A DNA stretch of 64,000 nucleotides from Candidatus Latescibacterota bacterium (lineage in GTDB: Bacteria; Krumholzibacteriota; Krumholzibacteriia; JACNKJ01), in the NCBI GenBank assembly GCA_020633725.1, contig JACKDC010000003.1, positions 496,001 to 560,000 of the forward strand, written 5' to 3'. Each line of letters opens with the position of its first letter. Positions within the stretch are counted from its first letter, which is position 1. Positions 47,300-55,495 of the stretch are shown one piece after another. Below the pieces are notes generated by a model. The model searched no databases. It was given only the letters and a program-made list of their open reading frames with translations, and was not told the DNA's origin. Made by a program: the position numbers and the translations under genes.

Positions 47300-49503
47300 T
47301 TCACCAAGACCAGCCTTGCCGACAGATCCATGGTCTCTGCTTCGGCCCTGAGTAAGTAAACGCCACTGGCAACGAGGCGACCGTCGTCGCGGCGCCCGTC
47401 CCAAACGAAGCGATGTAGCCCCGGATCCAGCCGCCTATCATCGAGTGTTGCGCAGTGCCGTCCATTGACCGCTTGCACCGTGAGGCGAACGCGCTGCGCC
47501 CGGTCGAGTGCGAGTTCGATATTGAATGTGGGGTTGCCTGGGTTCGGATACGCGGCAAGGTGGATTTGCCCCGGAGCTCGCGGCGCCTTCCGATTGGCCG
47601 CTGTCGCTGCACCCAGGGGCAGGTAGCCGAACTCCAAGCTCGACCACCGGCCCGCGCAGAACCACTCTGGGCCGGCCCAGAGCGCCGAAGCATCCTGAAG
47701 GGTCACGGAATTCACCGCTCCCACCCAGCGCGGCTGGCTTGGGTCGGCGACGTCCAGAATCTGAACACCCTCTCGATGGCACCTGAGGTACGCGTAGTCC
47801 CCGCCAACGCTGAGCGCATGTCCAGTCGTCGGAGTTCCGACACTGCTCAGGATCTCTGGAGCCCACGAGTTGCTGATGTCAACGATGATGTACCCGACAT
47901 TGCGAAACAAGATGTGGGCAAGACTCCCTCGAATCTCGATCGACTCTGGAGCCTCTGAGCGAGTGATGGCGCCGACTGGTGTCGGCGTCGTCGGGTCGCT
48001 GCAATCGACGAGAAGCATCCCGTCCGCAGCCGTCCCGACCACGAGGACTCTCCCAGGCCCGAAGCCAAGCTTCGAGATGTTCGACCCAACATTTAGGTAG
48101 CCCACCGCGCGAGGATGGGCGGGGTCCGAGACATCGAGGATCTGGAGGTCATGCTCATGCAATGCGAGGGCGCAGAGACTCTGCCCTACGGCGAGTGCCG
48201 TCGCTGTGGAGGTCGCTGGCGCGGCGGACAGCTGCCTCAGCTGCGTCAGATCGGAAACATCGTAGATGACAAGGCCGATTCCAGCCCCTGTCACGAAGGC
48301 CAGATCATTGTCCAGCACCAATCCGGTGCAGGACACGCCATAGAGGAAACGAGCGATAGACTGCGCGTCGCGAGGATCGGTGGCATCGAACACCTCGACA
48401 CCGCCCACCCCCGCCACGAACAGCTTCCCCCCCCAACCCTGAATCGCCTGAGGCGTACTGCCATTCCCGAGATGGGCTGAGCCAATCGTCGGGGCGGTGA
48501 CCGGCGGCAGGCGTCTGTCGATGACGACACCTGTCGGGTGAGAAGTGACGAGGGCAGAGTCTGCGAACACCGCACCCTGCACTTGCCCGGCAGGGTACTC
48601 TTCGACCTCCACTGGCGTGCTGGGACTAGACATGTCGTAGATGTGCATGCTGCTGAAATAGCCGCCATCGACGGTAAGGAGGTTATTGCCTTGGCGCGAC
48701 AGACCGGAGACAGAAGCCGGTGCGCTCTCCCCTATCAGACGCTGCCAGTCAAGTGGATTCGATACATCGATGGTGGCGATCCCCGCGTCCTGGTGGGTCA
48801 CTGCCGCAAAACCGTCGAAGAGCTCCACGTCGAAGGTCTTGTCTTCGAGTGAGGTGATGTGCTGCCGTCGCGGGTGCTCTGGATCCGCGATGCTGACCAA
48901 CTCAAGCCCACCTCGCCCATCGGCAACATAGAGCAGCGTGTCGTTGACGGCGATCCCCGAGGCATCCACCGTCTGAAGTGTCCCCCTCGGGACGGGCGCC
49001 AAAGGGTTGGTCACATCGACAAGCGCGATTCCGCGTCTGCCACCAGCAATGACGAGGGTATTCCCGCTGATCCGTAGCTCGCCCTTGTACGAGAGCGGCA
49101 GGGCCGAGAGCAGTTGCGGCTGCTCGAGATTGCTCAGATCCAGGGCAAAGAGCCCGTAGTCGCAGCTCACGAAGAGAAGGTCTCCGCTGCGCCGTTGACC
49201 GCAAATCGTCGACGGCGTGGCATCGAGGGAAAACAGCGAGAGCTCGACAGGGAGGTCCGGCTGGCTAAGGTCGAGGATGTGCACCGCAGCCGAGTCGCCC
49301 ATAACGGACTTGCCGCCCACAAACAGAAGCGGGGAATCGTAGACCAGGGATGTCGCCCCGTAGGCGGAACTCACAGCCAGATGGTGGTAGTAGGGCGAGT
49401 AGTCCAGGTATTCTGGCGTGGCCCAGGCTGCTTGCGGCACGGCCTGGAGGAGAATTGCAAGCGCGACGCACGCTTCGATCCGACTCGCCATCGCCTTGAC
49501 CAC
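47296..49503 (-). CDS. Secreted LVIVD-repeat beta-propeller protein with sorting domain
   Basis: This 735-residue protein has a signal peptide (MVKAMASRIEACVALAILLQ...). Many repeats of the LVIVDVSDPxxP type are seen (VHILDLSQPDLPVE, LFALDLSNLEQPQ, IALVDVTNPLAPV, LQILDVSDPAHPRA, VQILDVADPSQPRW), giving about 12 blades in one or two propellers. The sorting domain runs from YPNPGNPTFNIELAL through FVWDGRRDDGRLVASGVYLL to LVLVK. A GTG start follows GGGAGG; an ATG four codons later is possible. The gene is AT-richer than most neighbours. Likely a surface adhesin or scaffold; ligand unknown. Confidence 0.85.
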   Translation of the reverse strand: MVKAMASRIEACVALAILLQAVPQAAWATPEYLDYSPYYHHLAVSSAYGATSLVYDSPLLFVGGKSVMGDSAAVHILDLSQPDLPVELSLFSLDATPSTICGQRRSGDLLFVSCDYGLFALDLSNLEQPQLLSALPLSYKGELRISGNTLVIAGGRRGIALVDVTNPLAPVPRGTLQTVDASGIAVNDTLLYVADGRGGLELVSIADPEHPRRQHITSLEDKTFDVELFDGFAAVTHQDAGIATIDVSNPLDWQRLIGESAPASVSGLSRQGNNLLTVDGGYFSSMHIYDMSSPSTPVEVEEYPAGQVQGAVFADSALVTSHPTGVVIDRRLPPVTAPTIGSAHLGNGSTPQAIQGWGGKLFVAGVGGVEVFDATDPRDAQSIARFLYGVSCTGLVLDNDLAFVTGAGIGLVIYDVSDLTQLRQLSAAPATSTATALAVGQSLCALALHEHDLQILDVSDPAHPRAVGYLNVGSNISKLGFGPGRVLVVGTAADGMLLVDCSDPTTPTPVGAITRSEAPESIEIRGSLAHILFRNVGYIIVDISNSWAPEILSSVGTPTTGHALSVGGDYAYLRCHREGVQILDVADPSQPRWVGAVNSVTLQDASALWAGPEWFCAGRWSSLEFGYLPLGAATAANRKAPRAPGQIHLAAYPNPGNPTFNIELALDRAQRVRLTVQAVNGRHCATLDDRRLDPGLHRFVWDGRRDDGRLVASGVYLLRAEAETMDLSARLVLVK

Positions 49504-49538
49504 AGGGATATCCTCCCAGCCACTGGAACACTAATAGT

Positions 49539-50423
49539 CTAGCGGCCCGCGCCGGGTACGTCAACGGGACCGGACGCAAACCCCAGCTGCAGCGCGTCCG
49601 TCACCGGCCGGTAGCCGATGCGCTGGTAGATCGCGTTCGACGTGGGGTTCGCGAGGTCGGTGTAGAGGAAGCAGAACTGCCGGCCCGCATCCAGCTGCGC
49701 CTGGCTGAGCGCCGCCACGCAGGCGCTCGCGTAGCCGCGGCCGCGTCGCTCGGGCGGCGAGTAGACGAAGTTCACCCGCACACCGTGCGGGGTTGGCGAC
49801 ACGGCCGCCGCCATGCTCACGGCCTCGCCGTCCTCCCAGACCCAGAGCACGGCCTGCGCCACGAGCCGCTCCACCGCGCCCGTGAGGTCGGGCCGCGGTG
49901 CGTCGCCGGGGCTGGTCTCAACCTGGAAAGCGCCGGCCCAGTCGGCAAGGCGGGGAACATCGCCGGGCGCCGCAGGGCGGAAACGCCCAGGCGGCGGCGA
50001 AGCCGGCGGTGTGACGTCCGTGAGCGCATAGATGCGCAGCGCCATGTCGTCGCGCAGCGCCAGCCCCCGCGGCGCAGCCCAGAGCCGCGCCGCCTCCCGG
50101 ACGACCTCCGGCGGACCCAGGATCCCCGGCAACGCGGGGTGCAGCCGCCCCACGGCCTCCACGAGCGCGGGCAGGGCGGCGGGCGGCATGGCCGTCAGCC
50201 CCAGGTTGAAGGGCGGCGTGCGCCAGGCGCAGCCCACGACCTCGTCGCCCTCCTCCACGGTGATCAGGCTGATGGGATCGTCGTAGGGGTTGTGCCCGTC
50301 GCGCAGGCGGCCGGCGATGCCCAGCAGCAGGTTGTGGGCGGCCTCGTCGCGCAGGAGCCACTCCGTGGCGCGCTCCAGAAAGGCGGCGGCGTCCCCGTGT
50401 TCGACGATTCGGAATGCCTTCAT
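49539..50423 (-). CDS. GNAT family N-acetyltransferase
   Basis: This 294-residue protein starts MKAFRIVEHGDAAAFLERA. The C-terminal half carries the acetyl-CoA site (VNFVYSPPERRGRGYASACVAALSQ) and NAIYQRIGYRPV. The N-terminal half looks like a degenerate second GNAT fold. Substrate unknown. It is behind a VOC gene with a strong hairpin between. Confidence 0.9.
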   Translation of the reverse strand: MKAFRIVEHGDAAAFLERATEWLLRDEAAHNLLLGIAGRLRDGHNPYDDPISLITVEEGDEVVGCAWRTPPFNLGLTAMPPAALPALVEAVGRLHPALPGILGPPEVVREAARLWAAPRGLALRDDMALRIYALTDVTPPASPPPGRFRPAAPGDVPRLADWAGAFQVETSPGDAPRPDLTGAVERLVAQAVLWVWEDGEAVSMAAAVSPTPHGVRVNFVYSPPERRGRGYASACVAALSQAQLDAGRQFCFLYTDLANPTSNAIYQRIGYRPVTDALQLGFASGPVDVPGAGR

Positions 50424-50433
50424 CGCTGCCTCC

Positions 50434-50469
50434 GGCGCCGGGCCAACGAGGAGGCCGCCGCCCGGCGCC
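50434..50469 (-). terminator. Hairpin between the VOC and GNAT genes
   Basis: GGCGCCGGGC pairs with GCCCGGCGCC (10 bp perfect, 16-nt loop), starting in the VOC stop codon and ending 10 nt before the GNAT ATG. It may attenuate read-through into the GNAT gene. No U-tract. Confidence 0.45.
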
Positions 50470-50927
50470 TACTTGCCCTCGGCCGCGCGCTTGGCCATCT
50501 CCTCCGCCATGCGGCGTTCCATCTCGGCGGGCTCGACGTCCTCGATGTGCGTCGCGATCCACCACTGATTGCCCCACGCGTCCTTGATGCCGCCATGGCG
50601 GTCGCCGTAGAACATGTCGGTGGGCGGCATGATCGTCTCGCCGCCGGCGGCGGCGGCCCGCTTGAACACGGCGTCGCAATCCTCCACGTACATGTAGAGC
50701 ATCGTCGGCAGGTGCTCGGAGGCATCGCGCGCCTCGCCGATCATGACGCGCGAGCTGCCGACCTGCATCTCGGCGTGGGAAAACGCGCCGTCGGGGCGCT
50801 TCATGGGCGGATGGACATGGGACGCGCCGAAGGCCTGCTCGAGGAAGGCGCAGAACTTGTCGGCGCCCTGAACGGAGAAGAAGTTGGTGAGAGTGGTGTA
50901 TCCGTCGGGAACGGGCTTCACGGACAT
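50469..50927 (-). CDS. VOC (glyoxalase/PhnB-like) family protein
   Basis: This 152-residue protein shows the PhnB-like pattern VPDGYTTLTNFFSVQGADKFCAFLEQAFGA, HAEMQVGSSRVMIGEA, MLYMYVEDCDAVFKRA and FYGDRHGGIKDAWGNQWWIATH. PhnB-like VOC proteins are often annotated as glyoxalases but most lack a known reaction. A charged C-terminal helix (AEMERRMAEEMAKRA) follows. It is preceded by an extended -10. Confidence 0.9.
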   Translation of the reverse strand: MSVKPVPDGYTTLTNFFSVQGADKFCAFLEQAFGASHVHPPMKRPDGAFSHAEMQVGSSRVMIGEARDASEHLPTMLYMYVEDCDAVFKRAAAAGGETIMPPTDMFYGDRHGGIKDAWGNQWWIATHIEDVEPAEMERRMAEEMAKRAAEGK

Positions 50928-50962
50928 GGCAGACTCCTGGTGAATCGGGGAGGGGGGCCCGT

Positions 50963-50971
50963 AGTCTAGCA
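50963..50971 (-). promoter_or_regulatory. Extended -10 element (TGC-TAGACT) of the VOC gene
   Basis: On the minus strand TGC is directly followed by TAGACT, 35 nt before the ATG. It lies inside a G-rich/C-rich inverted repeat (50947-50983: GGGGAGGGGG with CCCCCACCCC, one mismatch). Confidence 0.45.
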
Positions 50972-51002
50972 GACCCCCACCCCTACCGCCACCGGACCGG
51001 CC

Positions 51003-51476
51003 CTAGCGGCCGAAGTCGTCCGGAATCTGGACCGCCACCACCTCGCCCGTGGCGGTCACCACGCCCTCCGCGCTCAGCTCCGCGCTCACCGTGACCTTGC
51101 GGCCCTTCACCTCCTCGATCCGGCAGCGGATCGTGAGCTCCGGGCCCAGCGGCGTGGGCTTGAGGTAGTTCACCGTCAAGCGCCCGGTGACGAAGCGGAA
51201 GGCCTCGCCCTCCCCGATCTTGCGGCCGACCGCGCGGTAGGCCGCGGCGGCGGCGGTGCCCGTCCCCGAGCAGTCGATCACCGAGGCGATGACCCCGCCG
51301 TAGACGAAGCCAGGGATCGCCGTGTGCTCGGGCCGGGGCGTGAAGGCCGTGACGGTCTCGCCGGCGGCCTCGTCCGTCCAGCGCGTCTTGAGCTGGTAGC
51401 CCTTGGGATTGTCCTTGCCGCAGCCGTAGCAGCGGGCGAAATCGTCGGGATAGTAGTCCTGGAAGGCGTCGCTCAT
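51003..51476 (-). CDS. PaaI-like hotdog-fold thioesterase
   Basis: This 157-residue protein starts MSDAFQDYYPDDFARCYGCGKDNPKG, with a Cys-x2-Cys typical of this subgroup. The hotdog helix segment HTAIPGFVYGGVIASVIDCSGTGTA is followed by FVTGRLTVNYLKPTPLG and VTATGEVVAVQIP. It should hydrolyse an acyl-CoA. Its ATG overlaps the stop of the HD-domain gene (ATGA). Confidence 0.9.
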   Translation of the reverse strand: MSDAFQDYYPDDFARCYGCGKDNPKGYQLKTRWTDEAAGETVTAFTPRPEHTAIPGFVYGGVIASVIDCSGTGTAAAAAYRAVGRKIGEGEAFRFVTGRLTVNYLKPTPLGPELTIRCRIEEVKGRKVTVSAELSAEGVVTATGEVVAVQIPDDFGR

Positions 51477-52015
51477 GGGTGGTCCTCCGGGTGAGCGTCG
51501 AGAAGGCTGCCGCGCGGGGTCACGCCCCAGCGCGCGGCGAGGAAGGCGGTGCTGTCGAATGCGGGCAGCTGGCCCTCGCCCGCGGCCAGCGCCCGCGCCG
51601 CGGGCGTGCAGAGCAGCCGCGGCCAGGGGCGGACGCCGATGCGCGTGAGGTCGAGGCGATCGGCGTCCCAGCAGACCTGCACGGCGGGGACGTCCTCCAC
51701 GCGCCCATCGCTGTGAAAGGTCAGCGCGCGCTGGAGCTCGGCGAAGGCGGCGTCGGGCAGCTCGAAGTGCTGCCCGCGCAGCGCGATCGCCAGCGCCGCC
51801 GCGCGGGCGCCGTGTTCGGGATCGCTGCCGTCGTTCCAGCGGCAGGCGTCGTGGAGCAGCGCAAAGAGCTCCGCGAAGTCGGGGTCGACCGCAGCGGCCT
51901 CGGCGAGGTGGCGCCCCGCGGCGCAGACTCGCGCCCAGTGCGATACGCCGTGGATGCCGTCCGGCGCGAGGACGTACTGCTCCAGGACCGCCCGCATCAG
52001 GCCGCGCGGCTTCAT
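51473..52015 (-). CDS. HD-domain protein
   Basis: This 180-residue protein has HGVSHWARV, LHDACRW and VCWDADRLDLTRIG, which fit the H...HD...D metal pattern of HD phosphohydrolases. The substrate is not known. It overlaps YciH upstream and the thioesterase downstream by 4 nt each. Confidence 0.82.
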   Translation of the reverse strand: MKPRGLMRAVLEQYVLAPDGIHGVSHWARVCAAGRHLAEAAAVDPDFAELFALLHDACRWNDGSDPEHGARAAALAIALRGQHFELPDAAFAELQRALTFHSDGRVEDVPAVQVCWDADRLDLTRIGVRPWPRLLCTPAARALAAGEGQLPAFDSTAFLAARWGVTPRGSLLDAHPEDHP

Positions 52016-52365
52016 CCGCCGCTGCGCTTGGCGCGGAAGCCCTCGGCCACCAGGAAGGCCAGCACGGGCTCCACCTTGTCGCCCTGGATGACGAGATCCG
52101 CCCCGTCCATGCCGCCGCCCACACCGCAGCGCTGCTTGAGCCGCCGGGCGAAGTCCTTGAGCGCATCGCCCGCCAGCGGCAGGCCGCTGACGCGGGTGAC
52201 GGTCTTGCCGCCGCGGCCCTTCGTTTCGCGCCGCACGCGGACGAGGCCGTCCCGCGACGCTGCGGACGCCGGCTCCTTGCAGCGGCAGTCCGCGCGCGGC
52301 CGCCCGCAGTCGGGGCAGTGCTGGCCGGATTCGCTGGAGTAGACGGTACGCGCGTCGTCGCTCAC
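52012..52365 (-). CDS. SUI1/YciH family translation initiation factor
   Basis: This 117-residue protein starts at GTG 52365 (VSDDARTVYSSES) with TAGGAGG before it. CPDCGRPRADCRCKEP forms an N-terminal Cys cluster. The SUI1 core is VRVRRETKGRGGKTVTRVSGLP, LKQRCGVGGGMDGADLVIQGD and VLAFLVAEGFRAKRSGG. YciH acts on initiation fidelity or as a stress-time translation inhibitor in E. coli. The gene lies 8 nt behind a DinB gene. Confidence 0.93.
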   Translation of the reverse strand: MSDDARTVYSSESGQHCPDCGRPRADCRCKEPASAASRDGLVRVRRETKGRGGKTVTRVSGLPLAGDALKDFARRLKQRCGVGGGMDGADLVIQGDKVEPVLAFLVAEGFRAKRSGG

Positions 52366-52373
52366 GAAGCCTC

Positions 52374-52838
52374 CTAGACCGGGTAGAAGCCGCCCGCGCG
52401 CGAGCCGTAGCGGCGGCGGAGGCCTCTGATCTGGGCGGCGTGGGCGATGTCGTGCGCGAGCATCACGCCGAAGAAGCTCGCCGCGCTCTCGCCGTGGAAG
52501 TGCGTGCGGACGGGCTGCTGCAGCGCGTCGTCGTCGCAGCTCTGCAGGCACTCCAGCAGGTGGAACTGCGCGCGGTCCAGCAGCTCGAGGAGGGCGGGCA
52601 GGTCGTCCACGCAGCGGGTGAAGCTGCCCTGCCAGGCGCCGAAGCCCTGCTGGCAGTACTCGATCTTGGTGCTGGCGACGTGGTAGAGGATCTCGCCGAT
52701 GGTCCAGAGCTCGCTGTCCGCGCGCCAGACGAGCTCTTCGGGCGTCAGGCCATCGAGGGCGTCGAGCAGGGACATCTCGGCGTCGCCGGCATAGGCCCAG
52801 CGGCTCTGGGCCAGCAGGTGCTCACGCAGCGCGGTCAC
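52374..52838 (-). CDS. DinB superfamily protein
   Basis: This 154-residue protein starts at GTG 52838 (VTALREHLLAQSRWAYAGDAEM), overlapping the upstream stop (GTGA). ELWTIGEILYHVASTKIEYCQQG and FFGVMLAHDIAHAAQIRGLRRR give the His pattern of DinB/YfiT proteins. It is coupled to the FGE/hydrolase fusion upstream. Function unknown. Confidence 0.85.
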   Translation of the reverse strand: MTALREHLLAQSRWAYAGDAEMSLLDALDGLTPEELVWRADSELWTIGEILYHVASTKIEYCQQGFGAWQGSFTRCVDDLPALLELLDRAQFHLLECLQSCDDDALQQPVRTHFHGESAASFFGVMLAHDIAHAAQIRGLRRRYGSRAGGFYPV

Positions 52839-54283
52839 TCGGACTCCGTGACGCCGCCGAGGAAGTCCAGCAGCACCTGCCAGGTGGCGCCGGCGTCGGC
52901 CGCGCGGTCCGGGTCGAGCATGGACGCCCCGTGCACGCCCTCCTCGGCCACGTAGGTCTGCAGCCCCGCCGCGCGGCAGGCGGCGAGATGGTCGCGCACG
53001 CTCTCGCGTTGCATCTCCGAGCCCGGGCGCAGCACCAGGGCCGGCAGGGTCACCTGGGGAATCCAGGGCGCGGGATCGCAGACCGCCATGGGCGGCCCCG
53101 ACGCCGGCGAGCAGGCCACGACGGCGGCGAGCGCGTCCTTTTCCTCCACGGCCAGACGCAGCACCAGCCCCGCGCTGTAGCTGCTGCCCAGGGCGACGCG
53201 CGGGCCGCGCAGTCCCGCCGCCTCGGCGTAGCGCAGGGCCGCCACCAGGTCGGGGTAGGCGTCGCAGTAGGGCAGCTCCTTCGCGCCCGGGGGCAGCTCG
53301 GCCACGGTGCGGTTCTCGTCGCCCAGATGGCTGCCGCCGCTGCGCTGATCCACGGCCAGCACGTTGTAGCCGGCCTCCATGAGTCGCGGCACCACGTTGG
53401 CGTACTCGCCGCGGGCGTTGCTCCGCGCCTGGTGGAAGAGGATCAGCAGCGGGCGCCTGCGGTCGGCGTCCACCAGGTGCAGGTCGACGTGCACCACCTG
53501 GCCGTCGGCCGCGCGCACGGTCGCGTGCTTCGGCCCCGGCGGATCGGCGGCGCAGCGGAAGCCGACGTTGAAGTCGCGCCAGTTGCCGCGCAGCCCGTTG
53601 CGGAAGACGATCCCGCAGCAGCCCGGTCCCGTGAACCAGCCGCCGCCGCGGATGCTGCGGAACTTGGCGAGGGCGGGGCCGACGGGATTCAGCGGCGCGC
53701 TGACGCCGTAGTAGTCCCAGTCGTAGTAGTCGGCGGTCCACTCCACCACGTTGCCGGTCATGTCGTAGAGCCCGAAGCCGTTGGGCGCGTAGCTGCCCAC
53801 GGGGCGGGTGCCCTTGGGCGACGTGCGCGCGTAGCTGGCCAGGTTGCCGGCGAGCGTGTCGCCCACCGCGTAGCGGGTGTCGGGGTCGCCGCCGAGCGCC
53901 GCGAACTCCCACTCGGCCTCGGTGGGCAGGCGCTTGCCCGCCCACTCGGCGTAGGCGCGGGCGTCGCCCCAGCTCACGCCCACCACCGGGTAGTCGGGGA
54001 AGTCGGGACCGCTATGGAAGTCGGCCATGCCCCAGAAGGTGGGCAGGTCGCGGTCGGTGGCCTCGCAGAAGGCCTGGTACTCGGCGCAGGTGACTTCCTT
54101 CGCGTCCAGGTAGAAGGGCGACAGCTCCACCGTGTGGGCGGGGTTGTCGCCGTCCTCGCCGGCGCCCATGGTGAAGACGCCGCCGGAGATCGCGACCATG
54201 CCCGGCGGCGGCGTGGCCGCGGGCTGGGCGAGGGCGGTGAGGGAAGTCAACAGGAGGCAGGCGGACAGGAGGGTCCTGAGCAT
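52835..54283 (-). CDS. Exported FGE-sulfatase domain fused to an alpha/beta hydrolase
   Basis: This 482-residue protein has a signal peptide (MLRTLLSACLLLTSLTALAQ). Residues about 25-250 are an FGE-sulfatase/SUMF1-like domain (MVAISGGVFTMGAGEDGDNPAHTVELSPFYLDAKEVT, WAGKRLPTEAEWEFAA, GLYDMTGNVVEWTADYYD, VGFRCAADP). Residues about 255-482 are a dienelactone-hydrolase-like domain (LLILFHQARSNARGEY, VALGSSYSAGL as nucleophile elbow, VHGASML for His). The FGE part shows no obvious CxxxC active site, so formylglycine formation is doubtful. The fusion is unusual. A promoter (CTGACA-N17-TACACT) lies upstream. Confidence 0.88.
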   Translation of the reverse strand: MLRTLLSACLLLTSLTALAQPAATPPPGMVAISGGVFTMGAGEDGDNPAHTVELSPFYLDAKEVTCAEYQAFCEATDRDLPTFWGMADFHSGPDFPDYPVVGVSWGDARAYAEWAGKRLPTEAEWEFAALGGDPDTRYAVGDTLAGNLASYARTSPKGTRPVGSYAPNGFGLYDMTGNVVEWTADYYDWDYYGVSAPLNPVGPALAKFRSIRGGGWFTGPGCCGIVFRNGLRGNWRDFNVGFRCAADPPGPKHATVRAADGQVVHVDLHLVDADRRRPLLILFHQARSNARGEYANVVPRLMEAGYNVLAVDQRSGGSHLGDENRTVAELPPGAKELPYCDAYPDLVAALRYAEAAGLRGPRVALGSSYSAGLVLRLAVEEKDALAAVVACSPASGPPMAVCDPAPWIPQVTLPALVLRPGSEMQRESVRDHLAACRAAGLQTYVAEEGVHGASMLDPDRAADAGATWQVLLDFLGGVTESE

Positions 54284-54315
54284 GCGTGGCTCCTCGCGTG
54301 CGGGTGGCGGCGGGG

Positions 54316-54344
54316 AGTGTACACGCCCCGCGGGGGGCTGTCAG
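54316..54344 (-). promoter_or_regulatory. Promoter of the FGE/hydrolase operon
   Basis: On the minus strand CTGACA (54339-54344) and TACACT (54316-54321) are 17 bp apart. The -35 overlaps the stop of the upstream hydrolase gene. The -10 lies in a small palindrome (54310-54331, GCGGGG/CCCCGC around GTGTACAC). Confidence 0.6.
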
Positions 54345-55138
54345 GCGTTTTGCCCCCGGGCGAGCTGGAGCCAGGCCCGCAGCACGGCGAAGAAGCCGTC
54401 GCGCGCCTCGCGCTCGCGCCAGGGGTAGTGCCCGCAGCGCTGCCATTCGCGGTACTCGAGCTGGGGCAGATGGGGCTCCAGGCTGTCGCGCACCATGCCA
54501 CCGGGATGGGGATCCTCGGCGCCGTGGAGCATGATGACGGGAACGCGGATCGCGGCAAAGGCCGCCGGGTAGCGCCCCTCGGCCTGGAGGCGCAGCATGT
54601 CGGCCCAGGTTTCCGCGTTGGCGCGCGCGTCCACCGCGACCGGTCCCGGTTCGGGCAGCATGTCGACGCCGTAGATGGACTCGAGCAGCGCAGCCCTGGC
54701 GCTGAGACGGGCGTCGGGATCCAGGTCGTTCAGGGCCTGCATCGCGGCCTCGAGGCCGCCCGCCGCGCGCTCGGCGATCAGGTCCTGCATGCGGGCGCGC
54801 GCGGCCACGTCGAAGGTGCCGCAGCCCACCAGCGCCAGCGCCGCGAAGGCGTCGGGGGCCTCCGCCGCGGCGGCCAGCGCCAGCATCGCGCCCCAGGAGC
54901 TGCCCACCAGCGCGGGGCGCTCGCCTGGGCACTCCGCCGCCGCCAGTTCCAGCAGGTCGGCCACGTGCCGTGCCACGCTGAGTTCCCCGCCGTCGGCGCT
55001 GCCCCGCTGCCAGGGCTCGAGGACGCGGAAGCCGTCCCCCAGACCGCGCGCCAGACCCCCGGCCGAGCCGGGCGCGCCCGGCCCGCCATGGAGGACGATC
55101 ACCGCCGGCCCCCGCCCCCCGTGCCGGACGAGCTTCAC
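54341..55138 (-). CDS. Alpha/beta-fold hydrolase (proline-iminopeptidase-like)
   Basis: This 265-residue protein starts at GTG 55138 (VKLVRHGGRGPAVIVLHGGPG). The oxyanion segment HGGPGAPGS, nucleophile elbow VGSSWGAMLA, and the Asp/His end (MLHGAEDPHPGGM, RCGHYPWRE) form a complete catalytic triad. There is no signal peptide, so it is cytoplasmic. It overlaps the DUF3566 gene by 4 nt (GTGA). Confidence 0.9.
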   Translation of the reverse strand: MKLVRHGGRGPAVIVLHGGPGAPGSAGGLARGLGDGFRVLEPWQRGSADGGELSVARHVADLLELAAAECPGERPALVGSSWGAMLALAAAAEAPDAFAALALVGCGTFDVAARARMQDLIAERAAGGLEAAMQALNDLDPDARLSARAALLESIYGVDMLPEPGPVAVDARANAETWADMLRLQAEGRYPAAFAAIRVPVIMLHGAEDPHPGGMVRDSLEPHLPQLEYREWQRCGHYPWREREARDGFFAVLRAWLQLARGQNA

Positions 55139-55431
55139 TCCAGCTCGAGCTGGATACCCCCCGCCAGCTTCGCCAGGCCGTTGTAGAGCGCCGAGACCAC
55201 GATGCCGACCACGAAGCCGAGGACGCCGTAGAAGATCGGCAGGAGGATGATCGCCCCGAGCCCGAAGAGCCCGGCGATGAGGGAGCCGCCCAGGCCGTCC
55301 TCGAAGGCCGAAGCGAAGACGCCCAGCAGGGAGAAGAGGGAGAAGAAGCCGCCCACGATGAAGCCGATGATCCCGTAGAGCATGCCGAGGATCTTGCCCG
55401 CGCTGAGCACGCCGATGCGTTTGAGTACCAT
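55135..55431 (-). CDS. DUF3566-like membrane protein
   Basis: This 98-residue protein starts MVLKRIGVLSAGKILGMLYGIIGFIVGGFF and has two or three membrane helices (GLFGLGAIILLPIFYGVLGFVVGIVVSALYNGLA), ending in LAGGIQLELE. These match small DUF3566-type transmembrane proteins of unknown function. It is coupled to the hydrolase after it. Confidence 0.82.
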   Translation of the reverse strand: MVLKRIGVLSAGKILGMLYGIIGFIVGGFFSLFSLLGVFASAFEDGLGGSLIAGLFGLGAIILLPIFYGVLGFVVGIVVSALYNGLAKLAGGIQLELE

Positions 55432-55495
55432 GATCGCCTCCGGGTTGAGATACGGCCAACGCCGTGCCGAGTCTACCCGCGCGGAGCGGCGGCAT

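Noticed and set aside
48421..48440. C-run in the LVIVD gene as a phase-variation or frameshift site
   Set aside because: The reading frame is intact across it and the run is short and interrupted.
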